64,000 nt of DNA from Miscanthus floridulus (Eukaryota > Streptophyta > Magnoliopsida > Poales > Poaceae): NCBI RefSeq assembly GCF_019320115.1, contig NC_089587.1, positions 83,139,603 through 83,203,602 of the forward strand. The letters run 5' to 3'. The translations under genes and the position numbers were made by a program. This document shows, one piece after another, positions 47,038-59,044 of the stretch (its first letter is position 1; each line of letters starts with the position of its first letter). Under the pieces are notes generated by a model. The model did not search any database, was not told the origin of the DNA, and was given only the letters and a program-made list of their open reading frames with translations.

Positions 47038-48498
47038 CATGGTTAAGATAACCACCATAAAGCGTGTGAAGAAGCTTAACCTTGGATCAAACTTGACAAG
47101 CAACTAGATTTATCTTCAAGTATTGCATTGCATATGCATGAATGTTGTTTTATTGTTTATCTTCAATTGCCCTCTTATTGCCTATTTTCATAAAAAGAAT
47201 AATAGCCAAAGGCAAAATATTTTTGAAAAATATGAGGGTTTGAGAGAGGTCACTCACATTAGTCCCAATTGGTGTTTATTTGGATCTTATTAGAGTTGGG
47301 ACTTGATTAGAAACAGGCAGCATGAAGGACTTTGAAGATTCGCTGGAAAAGGAATGACTGGACGCTGTACTGGACTCTGATGTCCAGCGTCTGGTCAGTT
47401 CATAGGAGGTGAACTGCTGCTGAGAAGGAGTGACCGGACGCTGAAATAGTGTTCTTCCAGTGTCCGGTCAGATCATGGCTCTGCGTCCGATCGATCGAAG
47501 ACGATGATAGCTACTTGCATCGGACTCTAGCTGCATCCGGTCGGTGTCCACCGGACACGTCTGGTTGTGGTTCTAGAGGATTTGGACCTCTCTGGAATCG
47601 ACCGGACGTTGGGTGACAGCGTTCGGTCGCTGCCACCAGAGCATCCGGTCAGTAGGAAATGTGCGTGTTCTGGATTCTTTTCCTGTTTCCTTTTCTGACA
47701 CGCGGGGGACCCCCATATAACCCTATTCGCCGCGTGCATCTTTCCTAATCCACCATCATCACCACCACGCCTCCATTCCCGAGCTGCATCACCATTGCGC
47801 CCTAGCCGCCGAGCTAGCCTCCACCACCGCTATCCCACGCCGTTGTCGCCCATGCTCCAGCGCCAGTGCCCCACACCTTTGCTTCAGGCCGCCACTCCCA
47901 TATAGTAGCCCTAGGCACCGCCTCCACAAGCTCGCCATGCAACAAGCTCCACCGCCGAACCCTAGCCATGCAGCAAGCTCCACCGCCGAGCTCTTGCGGT
48001 CGAGCCGCCCTGCTTCGCGCCAAGCGCTGGCGTGAGCCTGTGCTGCTCCACCGTGCCTCCCCACATCCGTGCGCTCCCGATCATTAGCCGTTATGCCATC
48101 GTGCCCGAGCTTCATCGTCGTCGGTGCCCTAGCCACTGCTCTCCTTGCTGATTCATTGTAGTGTGTCGCCAACCCTAACCTCCAGTTGCTGACCCGGTGG
48201 TTCCCTGATCCATTCCTCTTCTCGTCGTTTCGCCGATTCATCAGGTAGCAAGCCCTCGATTCAATTTCGTACCTAATTACTTGCTTTCTTAGGGTTTCGC
48301 ATCTCTAGATGGATAATTAAGATTATTTGTATATCCTATCTATTCTATCATGCAGCGAGTCGGTGCCATTGTGGTCCTATTTGCAGTTGGCAGTCAACTC
48401 GGGGCTAAGCTCACGAGTACGGATCGAGGCCAAGTCTCAGAAATGATAGTTGACAGTTGTTTCTTGTCAGCAGCAGTTGTTCTTTTCAGATCTAACCG
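47038..48498 (+). other. Element A spacer between RNase H and the post-pol ORF
   Basis: Matches 42465-43954 inverted. It has reiterated GACCGGACGCT-type motifs at about 47345-47650 and a GC-rich part at 47710-48240. No domain seen. Confidence 0.6.
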
Positions 48499-50960
48499 AT
48501 GGTTCATGTCAAAAATATTGGAGGTGGTCCCGATGATGAGGATCCGAGACACCTGCCTCTCTTGCCTATAGATCCAAAAGGCAAGGCGACGAAGAAACTT
48601 ACAACAAAGAAGCGGAAGTATCTAGATGCAGACATAGCTAGAGCAGCCGTAGTTGCAGAGGCCGCAGAGCATGCCAAGAGAGGAGGTGCTCATAGTGGTG
48701 TTGTTATTGCAGATTAGCTCTCTCCATCTACGATGGCCGTACTAGAGCAGGTTGAGCGCCGTCATGGTGGTCCAGCTGGGACTGTCATGGTTGCGGGACA
48801 GCGAGTTGTCTTGGATGAGAGTCAGCCTCAGGGGGAGTCATAGTAGGAGCCATAGGCAGCAGAGCATACCCAGGAGGGACAGCAGGGTGAGGAGACAGAG
48901 CAGGCACCTCAGCCATAACTTCACCGCTCTGGTCGTACCCATGCTCCAGTCACACCGAGGGCAGATACACAGCAGAGGGTTTCTCGTCCATCGCCTAGAC
49001 CACAGGGTCTGCCTCAAGTGATTCATCTAGATCTGAGGGCCGCCATGACCAAATAGGTGCAGCAGCTCAGATTTGTGGTTTTGAGTAGTGGTTTCCATCG
49101 AGGCGAGATGAGCGTGCATCAGAGGGCTTCTACACACCACTGCAGGAGTAATTCTATAATGCATATCTTAATAGTGGAGCTGTTTTTAGATCTCAGAGGG
49201 TGTGCAACATAGAGTCTATTGTTGCAGCAGCTGGAAAGCACATTCGTCCCTACCTATCTTACCTATCAGGGCTAACAGATTTACTTGGACAGATAGGCTT
49301 ATATGTTTCATCTTGGGTTCATCAGTTCTATGCTTCTCTCTAGATTGACCCACAGCATAGATTCATACACTTTGCATTCAGTGGTAGAGATTATAGGCCG
49401 ACGAGTACTAGGGTCAAAGAGATACTCAGGCTTTAGGAGTAGACTATCTGGCTACATGAGGTTTGCTATGGACAGACAGCGCCCCCCAGACGTCCTCATG
49501 GCGGGATAGTGCCCCCAACAGATCTAGTCCACCACTATTTCATAGAGTCATTCGGTGAGGGGACTAGCAGGACACTCAGTGATCTTACTCCCACTACTAG
49601 AGTGCTTGATGCCATTATGAGGAGGACACTGCTTCCGAGGATGGGGTATCGCGAGGGCTTGACTCACATACAGTTGTGGCTACTGAACTGTCTGATGTAG
49701 CAGACATTGTTTGATATTTGGGATCTCCTTCTATCAGAGATGGAGGATACTATTGCTGAGGGGTTTAGAGGTCACCGACAGTTGTTCTATGCCCACTGAA
49801 TCACGTTTCTTATTCACATGGCAGTTACAGTGAGGCCGCCTGAGATGCTAGCTGAGTACAGTGGTGTTACGATAGAGTTCCCTATATATAACCTGACTTA
49901 GATGATTCACCATAGTACACCGAGTGCACCTAGCCAGCCGTGTCATTGTTTAGAGGTGCCAGAGACTATAGCCCAGCATGATGATACTATCAGGGGCATA
50001 GCAGCTATTAAGGAGGAGCAGTTAGATGCTCAACAGGAGGGGATGGTCGAGAGCGACCCTAGTGACAGCTCAGATGAGGACTACCACGATATTCCACAGA
50101 TGCCTCCACAACGACATGATCATGAGGCCGGTAGCTCCAGTTTAGCTCCATCTGCACTGCAGACTGACCTCGCTCTACTTGCCATACTTGAGCGAATGAG
50201 GTAGGATCAGGCTCGCCAGGCTCAGGAGACTGCCGCTACTTTTGCACAGTTCCAGGCTCAACAGGATGAGTTTCAGCGGCAGCAGCAGGCCATACAGCAG
50301 CAACAACAGGCCATGCTTTAGCAGCAGCTCCTCATGCAGCAGCAGCTCCTTGGATTTATGTAGCATGTAGTGACAGCTATTGGGGTTCCACCGCCATAGC
50401 CTTCACCCCAGCTTGGTTAGCCTGCCATCACTTCTATGACTCTAGCGTTACAGCCTAGTGGGCTTCAGAGTCAGAGACAGCCACCAGCACAGTTTGCTTC
50501 ACCTACAGAGCAGGTGTCCTAGTGGTTTGCTTCGCCTGTGTTAGCCCCGCAGTTCACACCTCTCTAGACAGGCTTCACATCGACTCAGACTTCCTCGGTC
50601 CTAGTGCTAGACACGTCAATCTCCAGAAGTCTTGGAGCGACTTTCAGTGAGTTGATAGGGCAGCCTACTTCGCCATATTTACATGACCCAGGTCTTTCTA
50701 TAGTTACATCTATTATCGGGACTACAGAGACGCTCCCTTCCTTAGTGGCATCATCAGAGCCAGCTGCTCTAGTCATACCTGCACAGTCTACAACAGCTTC
50801 AGTTGTTGATCCAACCTAGACCACTTCAGTGTTGCTTCCAGCTACAGAGGGTCAGATAGCTCAGAGCTCTGGTTCAGATGATGATAGCACTCAGTTCCAG
50901 CTTGCTCCTCGTACCTCAGTGCCTGACTCGTCCGCTGTAGCCCCACCGACCAACCCTTAG
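48499..50960 (+). pseudogene. Element A post-pol ORF (env-like position)
   Basis: An ATG at 48499 starts MVHVKNIGGGPDDEDPRHL, then KKRKYLDADIARAAVVAEAA. Later readable parts are MGYREGLTHIQLWLLN (near 49640), MEDTIAEGF and YAHWITFLI in shifted frames, then a Gln-rich stretch at 50270-50350 that could form a coiled coil, and a Ser/Pro/Thr-rich end. I see no membrane segment. Frames change several times and stops are frequent. The same gene is present in element B, so it is a true component of this family. Its role is unknown. Confidence 0.65.
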
Positions 50961-50978
50961 GTTTTGGTGTTTGATGCC

Positions 50979-50992
50979 AAAGGGGGAGAGGG
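50979..50992 (+). promoter_or_regulatory. Internal purine-rich motif
   Basis: AAAGGGGGAGAGGG about 460 bases before the 3' LTR, conserved in element B at 31070-31083. It could act as a second plus-strand primer site. Confidence 0.5.
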
Positions 50993-51437
50993 ATCAAGTA
51001 TGCTAGACTTAGGGGAGCGACTTAGGGGACTTAGGGGGAGCTTAGCTTATTTAGACTATCTATTATATTTGGAGTTTTATGTGTGATACACTTTTACGCA
51101 TTTGTGTGTTTACCTTTATGCATCAAACTATATTTATGTGATAGTGATATCTACGTAATCGTTATATATGACATGTGTGCTCTCTACTTTGAATTATTTA
51201 TATGTCATATCACTTGTGCTATGCTCATTTTCTTTGCTTCTGCGTTTTACTTCGATGCAAATGAGCTTTATTACTTGTACTCATGCTTATTTCATATCTT
51301 TTGAGTACATCATGTTGGCTTCGGTCATATAAGCTTGCCTAACTCTTTTGTTCTTATTGTCAAAAACTTATATGAACCAAGCATGTCAAAAACCTCAACT
51401 CTTTCACATACTCGAGGTAGTATTGTCATCAATCACC

Positions 51438-51450
51438 AAAAGGAGGAGAT
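51438..51450 (+). promoter_or_regulatory. Polypurine tract of element A
   Basis: AAAAGGAGGAGAT directly before the 3' LTR. Confidence 0.85.
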
Positions 51451-52900
51451 TGAAAGCATCTAGGCCCCTAGTTGGGTTTTGGTGATTAATGACAATACAT
51501 GATTATTATGACTAACGTGTGTTTTATAGAGGCAATTAAGCTAGGTCATGGTAATGGAGATCGATTGGGCTATCATGGTGGTCATGCTCCTACGATGGAA
51601 ATCGTTTTGGTTTTCAAAGGATGGACTAGTTCTAAGTGTCGATTGGAGTTGAAGAGACACTTAGAGTAGTTTAGGACTTTGTTTTTCATTTGGTCGTACT
51701 ATTAAGGGGGGTATGGATGGGTAGCTTGACCTAGATAAGTCTAGTGGGCTAGGTGTGGTGTACACTTGCTAAACCTAGCACTAGGTAGCTCCTAAAAAGC
51801 CCTTAGATCCATTGGAGCAAACTCCATTCATGTATGATCGAAAGTTGGAAGTGAATGGAGGGTCAAATGCTGACCGAACATTGGCTTCGGTGTGACCGGA
51901 CGCTGGCGTAGAGTCCGGTCAATTCATTTGATCAAGATGAAGTCGTTTGGAAGTGACTAGACGCTGAGAGGTGAAGTGACCGGACGCTGAGGGCCAGCGC
52001 CCGGTCGACTCTAGTAAGGTTTCAGAGAGGGAAAATCACGACCGGATGCTTTTGGTCAGTGTTGACCGGACGTTGGGCAGCATTTGGTCACACTGTAAAC
52101 ACTGGAGTTCGGGGTGAACTGATCGGTGTGTCCGGTCACCCCGCGGAGGCACATAACAGTTCGTTTTTTAGCCCATGTTATAAATACTTCCTCCATTCGT
52201 GTGTGAGGGTACTTTTGCTCATTCCAATAGCTGAGAAACACCTTTGAGAGTGCCAAGAAGAGTAAGGTCCTAGTGAGGTGGTTGAGATTTGAGAATCCCA
52301 AAGAGAGCCCTCATTAGTGAGATCAAGAGTAGCAAAGTATGCATCCACCATTCTCATTAGGCTTGTCGTGGTCAAGTGAGAGTTCGTGCTTGTTACTTTT
52401 GGTGATCACCATCACCTAGATGGCTTGGTGGTGATTGGAGAGCTTGGTGATCATCCGACGGATCTTGTGGATGACCCAACTCAAGTTGTGAGCGGTTGTG
52501 GGTGATTCACCACGACAGAGTGTCGAAGAATCAACCCGTAGAGAGCACTTGATCCTTGCGCGGATCAAGGGGGAGCTACACCCTTGCGCGGGTGCTCCAA
52601 CGAGGACTAGTGGGGAGTGACGACTCTCTAATACCTCGGCAAAATATCGTCGCGTTCCTCCTTCTCTCTTTACTTTGAGCATTTACTTTGAGCAATTCAA
52701 TTCTTGTCATTTATATTCCTAGAATTGCCATGCTAGAGTAGGATTGGAACTTAGGGTGCTAAACTTTTGTGCGTTTGATCAATAGAAACACTTTCTAGGC
52801 ATAAGGGGTTAATTGGGCTAACCGTAGAGTTTAATTATTGCAAAGAAATTTAGAATTAGCCTAATTCATCCCCTCCTTCTTGGGCATCTTGATCCTTTCA
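51451..52900 (+). repeat. 3' LTR of element A
   Basis: TGAAAGC...CCTTTCA, 1,450 bp, with TATA box TTATAAAT at 52178-52185. It is followed by TCCAT at 52901-52905, the right copy of the target duplication. Confidence 0.9.
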
Positions 52901-52905
52901 TCCAT

Positions 52906-53739
52906 CATTCATCCATCATCATTGTGAGATTGGGAGAGAATCGAAGTGCATTACTTGAGTGATTGTATCTAGAGGCACTTGGTATTCGTGTTTCGCTGCG
53001 GGATTCACTTGTTACTCTTGTTGGTTGCCGCCACCTAGACGGCTTAGAGCAGCAAGGATCGTTAAGCGGAGATTGGTGATTGTCTCTGGCTCTGATTGTG
53101 GTGATTGTGAGAAGTCTTGTGTCTTCTCCGGCGGAGTGCCGAAAGAAAACTCTATTGGATTGCTTGTGTCATTGAGTTACCTCACTTGTGGGTAGATTCT
53201 TGCGGTGTCCAATTGTGTGGACGAGGTTCGTGCAACACCTCTTAGCCGCCGAACCACCAAGCATTGGTCGACACAAAGGAGACTAGCGTGCCGGCAAGCA
53301 CGTGAACCTCGGGAGGAAAATTGGTTGTCTATTACCCTTTGGTATTCTCCCGGTGATTGATTTAGTATTCATCTTGTGATTGGTTCACTCCTCTACACGA
53401 TGATATAATCACCCTACTCACTCATTTATATTCTTGCAAACTAGTTGTAGCAAGCTCTTTAGTGTAATTAGAATTGAGAGCTTGCTTTGTTGTTTTAAGT
53501 TCATCTAGTGGAGCTCTTTAGTGTAGCAAGTGTGAGAGCCCTTAGTGAGTAGTGACATAGAAAATTATGTGTCTAGAGATCATAGAAACTAGAATTGTTG
53601 GATAGGTGGCTTTGCAACCCTTGTAGAGCTAAAGCAAGTTTGTATTTTGCTATTTGTTATACTAATCAAATTGCTCTAGTTGATTTGTAGATTTTTAATA
53701 GGCTATTCACCCCCTCTCTAGCCATATTAGGACCTTTCA
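52906..53739 (+). repeat. Right half of the interrupted Copia SIRE-type LTR
   Basis: Continues 25728-26366 and ends TTAGGACCTTTCA. No primer site follows, so this was a 3' or solo LTR. Text such as CACCCCCTCTCTAGCC before the end is typical of this LTR class. Confidence 0.75.
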
Positions 53740-54853
53740 GCGGCGAGTGGGCCGGTAGTGGTGAGAAGGCAGAGCGGTGGAGCGCGGCTAAGGCGAGCAC
53801 AGCCACACGCGAGCAGACAACCCGGTGGAGGCGGGCACGCGCGATGGGGCAACGCGGTGGAGGCGGGTAGCGCGGTGGGGGCGGACAGGAGCGAGCGAGA
53901 GAGGGCGTTGTGGAGAATTTTATTTTCTCGGCAAGGTGCGGACGAGAGGGTGTGAAAACGCGATGGCGAAAGGAAGCGATGACGCGATGGCGAGTCGGGA
54001 GACGCATCCGTCCACACGGACGCCTAGGTGGAATCATTATCAGAACCAAAGAAAAACAGTGTGTAGAGGTTACGACTACAACCACAACGCTCATTTTGTT
54101 AGTTGCAACATGTGTTGGACAGTAATCAGACGTCCTCTGTCTGCTATCAACTCTGCCTCTACAAATTGCCATCTCGTGGTCCGTCCGTCGAGCTGAACCT
54201 TTCGCTTGCTCTCTCCATCATTCCCGCAGAAAATTGAGGTCTCGTGACCTGTGATGGTTCAGGATCAGGCTCGCCTAGTTTCAAAAAAATAAAGGGTTCA
54301 GGTTCGCCTTCAAGTTGAGGATCTTTCGTAATTATTAGGCCATGTGGAACAAGGAGCACAAGTCGTAGAACAATGTTTACAATGCATATTTGTAACAATC
54401 CTCTAAATAATCAATAATGTGAGCATTGTTGTAGCAGTCCTCTGAATAATCAATAATGTGAGGCCAACTGCACATAACACAACGTCTTCTCATAAGAAAA
54501 AAAATGAATAGGATGGCATCTTCACACTATACTCGTATTTTCCTAAAATTATTGTAGGTTATAGTGACGTCGTCTTTTCAGTGGTACATAAATAAAGTTT
54601 AAGTATACAGTGAGGTGTCCACGATGACTTGTTTAATTTAAAATCTGTTGCGCAATCTGAATCTCAAATGTGCTAAGAAAAAGAAAATAAAATATAGTTG
54701 AAAAAAATCTAATAAAAAAATAAGAAAAGAAACAAAAACAGTGCTCGGCGAATTCCGGGGGTGGCAGCAGCAGCACCATCCATGTGGCGGCGCGCGAGCG
54801 CCGAACCAGACCTGACGGGTCCATTTCCATGGGCCATGGCCCCTTGTTAACTG
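53740..54853. other. No gene recognised
   Basis: The first 450 bases are GC-rich with open frames on both strands (for example minus 53666-54172) but no domain and biased, low-complexity composition. At 54397-54465 a unit with TCCTCTRAATAATCAATAATGTGAG occurs twice. The rest is AT-rich. This may be the oldest DNA in the window, into which the Copia LTR inserted. Confidence 0.5.
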
Positions 54854-55097
54854 AGGGCTTGTTTAGTTACTACCCAAAATGTCAAATTTTTTAAGATTCT
54901 TCGTCACATCGAATCTTTAGACGCATGCATGAAGTATTAAATATAAATAAAAAATAAAACTAATTACACAATTTAGACGAAATCCACGAGACGAATCTTT
55001 TAAGCCTAATTAGACTATGATTGGACATTAATTGCCAAATAACAACGAAAACGCTACGGTACTCATTTTGCCAAATTTTTCGGATCTAAACTGAGCC
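54854..55097. mobile_element. MITE with imperfect terminal inverted repeats
   Basis: Ends AGGGCTTGTTTAG and CTAAACTGAGCCT pair imperfectly (9 of 13). The interior, with GACGCATGCATGAAGTATTAA and CCACGAGACGAATCTTTTAA, matches from memory a very common short repeat of sorghum and relatives. About 244 bp, non-coding. I do not assign a superfamily because no clear target duplication is visible. Confidence 0.65.
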
Positions 55098-55633
55098 TGA
55101 CGCAACGCAACCTTTACTGGATAAGATAAGCATGGCGGTCAAATGTTTGTATGTTTCGCGTATTTTTCTGGGAACCCACTTCTACGTCCATCTATCTGCA
55201 ACGACGTCCCTGCTTGATGATGTCTAGGTCCACCTCGAGTTTAGAATTTTGATTAAAGGACGCCGTTCCATAGATACAAATTTATTTTGGGGGGTGGCCT
55301 AGAGTCCATCCCACTCCGATGCTAGAGCTGTCCTTGCTTTGTACACAAACAAACAACATAATAACCCTTCCTTCACTTTGTTTGTTCTAAATAGAACAAT
55401 TTATTGCTTTAACTAAATTTAATTTATGGAGATAAACTTAGAATTCATTGTTTTGGAGATCTAACTAAAGAACCCGTTGAAGGGCATTTTGTTTTCACCA
55501 AAATCTCTAGTCCTATCCTATAAATAAGGAAAGATATAAATAGACTCTTAGAGTTACTTAATAAAAACCGCTTCTGTATTTTCTCTGCACTCCAACACCT
55601 TTTCTATATCCTATTCCCACTATATAGAACCGC
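55098..55633. other. No gene recognised
   Basis: AT-rich DNA between the MITE and the next LTR. CTATAAATAAGG at about 55518 and ATATAAATAG at about 55532 look like TATA boxes but no reading frame follows. Confidence 0.5.
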
Positions 55634-58628
55634 TGTAACACCCCGGTGTTTTGCAAGCATTTAGGCACTGCAAATCATGCATATTATGCATTATCAAGCA
55701 TCCTAATCATACATGCCTAATCATGTAAATAATAACTGAAACAATGCATTGAAACATATGAAACATACTCGTGAAACAAGAATGTTGCATACACTTGTTT
55801 AGAGTTATTTTTGCCCTAATTATGCTTGCTAGGCTAATAAAACATGTTTGGCTATAATTGTAAATCATCTAGAAATATTTAGGATACAATTTGGAGCAAA
55901 GTTTATATTTAATTTTTTGCCAAATTTTGCTTTTAAAAATAATTATTCAAAATTAGGGTTTTGAATTAATATTGATTTTAATTTGGTAATTAAAAATCTA
56001 TTTGGAATTTGACTTTGGTCATAAAAGCAAAGTTGTAGAGAATAAATTTTTGAGCAACTTTTATTTTTGGGCCAAAGTTTAAAACTGCTTTGAAAAAGTT
56101 CAAAAATTCATTTGAATGAATTTGGGAGAGAAAAGAATTTGAAAAAGATCATTTTACCTTGAATGGGCCTCGCACCTCGCTTTCGGCCCAGCCGCACAGG
56201 CCGGCCCGGCCTACCTCCGCGCCGTGCTCCTGCTCCCGCGTGCCGCGCCCATTCGCCGCGCACTCACCCGACCGCGACAGAGCGCGCACGCCGCGTGGCG
56301 GCCATGCGCCGGTGAGTTCGCCGTGCGGCACCGCTGGCCTGCCCCGTGCCCCTCCTGTCGCGCCTACACCCGTCGAGCTGCGTCTGCCTCCCCCTCATCC
56401 ATCTCAGTTGCTTCCTCGCTCGATCAGCAGCAGCAACGGCAGCAGCGCACGCTCGCCTCCACCACCGCCGCGCGGCCTCGTCGGAATCGGCCTGCCCGGC
56501 CACCACTGCTCATCGAAGGCCGCTCCATCTCGCCAGCAGCACCGCCTCCACCTCTCACAACCGGTGCTCGCGTCAGTTCGCAGTGGTAAGTCTTCTCCGG
56601 CCAGAAATTCCTCGCCGAAGCTTGGCACCTCGCAGACAGCCCCGCTCCGCTTCCTCTCCCTCCTTCCTTTCGCGCGCGTGAGCACCGCCTTGCCCTCGCG
56701 AAACTCGGGCGCGCCTCCCCGTGCCTTGCCGTGGCCAGAGTCAGCGTACCGTCGACGAGCCACGCCACCGCTCCGCCATGTGCGCTGTTGAGCTCACTTC
56801 TGAGCTCCTCTAGTGCCTTCTCTTAGTGCACCGCGTCCGCCTCATCATGGGTGAGCTGCTGGTGGTGACCGCACCGCCGGCTAGCTCACCGTCGATGAGA
56901 GCCGACCGGTCACCTCCGCCCCTAATTCGGTCTGACCGACAGGTGGGGGCCGTTGACCCATGGGGGCCCGCTCATCAGCGCCCTGACTCGGGTCTGGGTG
57001 CACAGCACTGGGTGCACCCAGCGTTTTCATCGGCTGATTTTTAAAAGGATTTAGGAAATAATTTTTCAGAAAATGTTAAATGTTTCCAAAAAGTCATAAC
57101 TTGCTCAAAATAGCTCCAAATTTGTTGAAACAAATTTTGCTAGGTTCTTTGTCACCAGATCTACATGATAAAAATATTGCATGTCATTTTTGAGATACTT
57201 TAATGTAGAGCTTTATTTAATTCTTGATATTGCTAATATCTTGTAAAATGTTTAGTAAATCCTATATGTATCAGAAAAATATGATTCTAAGTTTGTTACT
57301 CTTCTTGTGTAATGTACTTTCTAGAAAAAATATATGCCATGCATGTCCTCTAGAAAAATTATGAGGCGTAGTTCAAGTGCCTTTAATGGCTGATTTTTGT
57401 TATTTTTGCTAGAGAGCAAAATTTGTATAAAACATGCATGTAACATTTTTTGTGCAGTGATTATTTATTGTGTAGAACATAGAAAAAATATTACATCTGT
57501 TGTTTGACACTTTTCACAGTACAAGTATTTTCATGATCATAATTATGCCATAGCTTGTCATTTTTGTGTAGGCTATTTTACTTATCCAAATGCCCTAAAA
57601 ATTTTATGGTAGACTACTTGGAGTAGTACTATGCTACTGTAATTGTCTTAGATTTTTATGAGCACTAGAAATATATGTTGCTGTTGTATCCCTAGTTTTA
57701 AATGAAATAAACTAATCTTCTTTAATGCATGATTAGTTAATAATGTTTGCTTTGGTGTATCTTTGAAGCATTTATTGAGATGTGTTGACTTAGCATATTA
57801 GTAGTAGAAGAGAATGTAGTAGATGAGCAGTACATATTCTTGGATGATGTTGACTACCTTGCATGCAAGCATATTCATTGTGTTCATTTCATCCGATGCA
57901 CCTTTTGCGTAAGGACTTATGCACCTGCATCATACAGGATCACAAACCGAGAGCCCGGTCATCGTACCCAAGGAGCCCGAGGAGCAGCTCGAGGTGCAGC
58001 CGCAAGAAGTGACCGAAGCAGACGAGGAGTACGTTGAGGAACTTCCGGAGTGCCCCGATCACCGCCCGAGCTCCTTCGAGAGAGGCAAGCCCCAAAGCAT
58101 TTTTCTCCCTGGTTTGCGATTATTAATTAATGCTTTACTTTAATTGATGCATTATGTTCAAGAGTTGTTTGTAACCATTGCTGCATTATACCTTGTCTAC
58201 CTTTGTTATACTATATCCTTGTTACCCTGGTATCCATAGTCGAGTCAATGCTTAGCTGGCTTAGACCAGTAGAAGTCAGGTGATTTCCTGTCACCTGCGA
58301 GCTATAGGTGGTTACATGGATCTGCTTGGATAACTATGTAGTCATGGTATAACTAAGTGTTAATCTAAAGTTGAGATCGGACGGAGACTTACAGGGTTTT
58401 GGACTGTAGTGCTTTTCGTTTGTGTCGACTAAGGACCGACCATTGTTGGGCCTCAGGTCATGTTGAACGCATGCCTTACATTTAGCTGGCTGAATAACAT
58501 ACCTTTCGACCGTGAAGCTGAGATTATTTGGGCTGAGTGGATTGCCCGCAGCGCACTGTACCGGAGCAGGTGTGGTAGGACACGGAGGCACGATGATAAG
58601 ACCGAAAGCAGTCAGTCGGCCCTCGGGT
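55634..58628 (+). mobile_element. Tekay-type LTR, 3' end missing
   Basis: Starts TGTAACACCCCGGTGTTTTGC, the same start as the chromovirus LTRs. A GC-rich block (56160-57000) is followed by AT-rich sequence, the exon-like block and the hairpin AGGTGATTTCCTGTCACCT at 58278-58296. At 58629 it changes abruptly to the copy of element B. In the related LTR at 32687-36422 a further 1.3 kb follows the hairpin, so roughly 1 kb is lost here. Confidence 0.75.
57938..58084 (+). other. Exon-like mini-ORF inside Tekay-type LTR, copy 4
   Basis: 147 bases after ATACAG and before GCAAGCCC, open from 57919 past 58084. Glu/Pro-rich, ending ECPDHRPSSFER and then GKP. It shares the CPDHRP core with copy 3, and phase with all three other copies. 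Confidence 0.55.
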
Positions 58629-59044
58629 CCTGCTGGCCCTCCTGAGTCTCCTGAGCTGGTTGAGTCTCTGCTGGTGGGGGCTGCTATTGTGGCTCCTGCT
58701 AGGACTCCCCCTGAAGTCGAGGCTCCTAATAGCAGTTGACGTCCTGCCATCATGATAGTCTAGGTGGACCACCATGATGATGCTCAGCCTCCTCAACTGC
58801 TGCCCTCTATGCTGGTGGTGTGAGCTACAGATCTACAATGACCACACCACTTTGAGCACCTCCTCTCTTGGCGTGCTTTGCGGCCTCAGCAATGCTGCTG
58901 CTCTTGCTGTCTCGGCGTTGGGGTACGTGCGCTTCTTAGATGTAACCTGCTTCATCACCTTGCCTTTGGTTCCTACGGGCAAGCGAGGCGAGGGCCTCCA
59001 ATCATCATCTCCTGGACCACCCCAACATTCTTTGTGCGAGCCAT
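58629..59044 (-). pseudogene. Post-pol ORF fragment of B, second copy
   Basis: Same as 42048-42464, start ATG at 59042-59044. Extra one-base losses, for example in CCTAATAGCAGTTGACG at about 58727, change the frame further. Confidence 0.7.

Larger units (their letters stand above)
26367..52900 (+). mobile_element. Element A: Copia SIRE/Maximus-type retrotransposon, interrupted and rearranged
   Basis: A has a 1,440 bp 5' LTR, Met-tRNA primer site, gag, RT/RNase H, a long post-pol ORF region, a polypurine tract and a 1,450 bp 3' LTR, all on the plus strand, and matching TCCAT duplications. The parts from the end of gag to the start of RT (including protease and integrase) are missing. In their place lies minus-strand element B, joined head to head at 45416-45499. 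The post-pol ORF and LTR style place it in the SIRE/Maximus branch of Copia. Confidence 0.85.

Noticed and set aside
53666..54172. 168-residue minus-strand frame next to the older Copia LTR
   Set aside because: Starts in the LTR-flank GC-rich block, has no domain, and overlaps equally long frames on the other strand.
55500..55560. Cellular promoter with two TATA-like boxes
   Set aside because: No gene follows; the downstream DNA is a Tekay-type LTR.
56159..56791. 210-residue Pro/Arg/Ser-rich open frame
   Set aside because: Lies in the GC-rich part of an LTR, all frames are open there on both strands, and composition is that of GC-rich noise.
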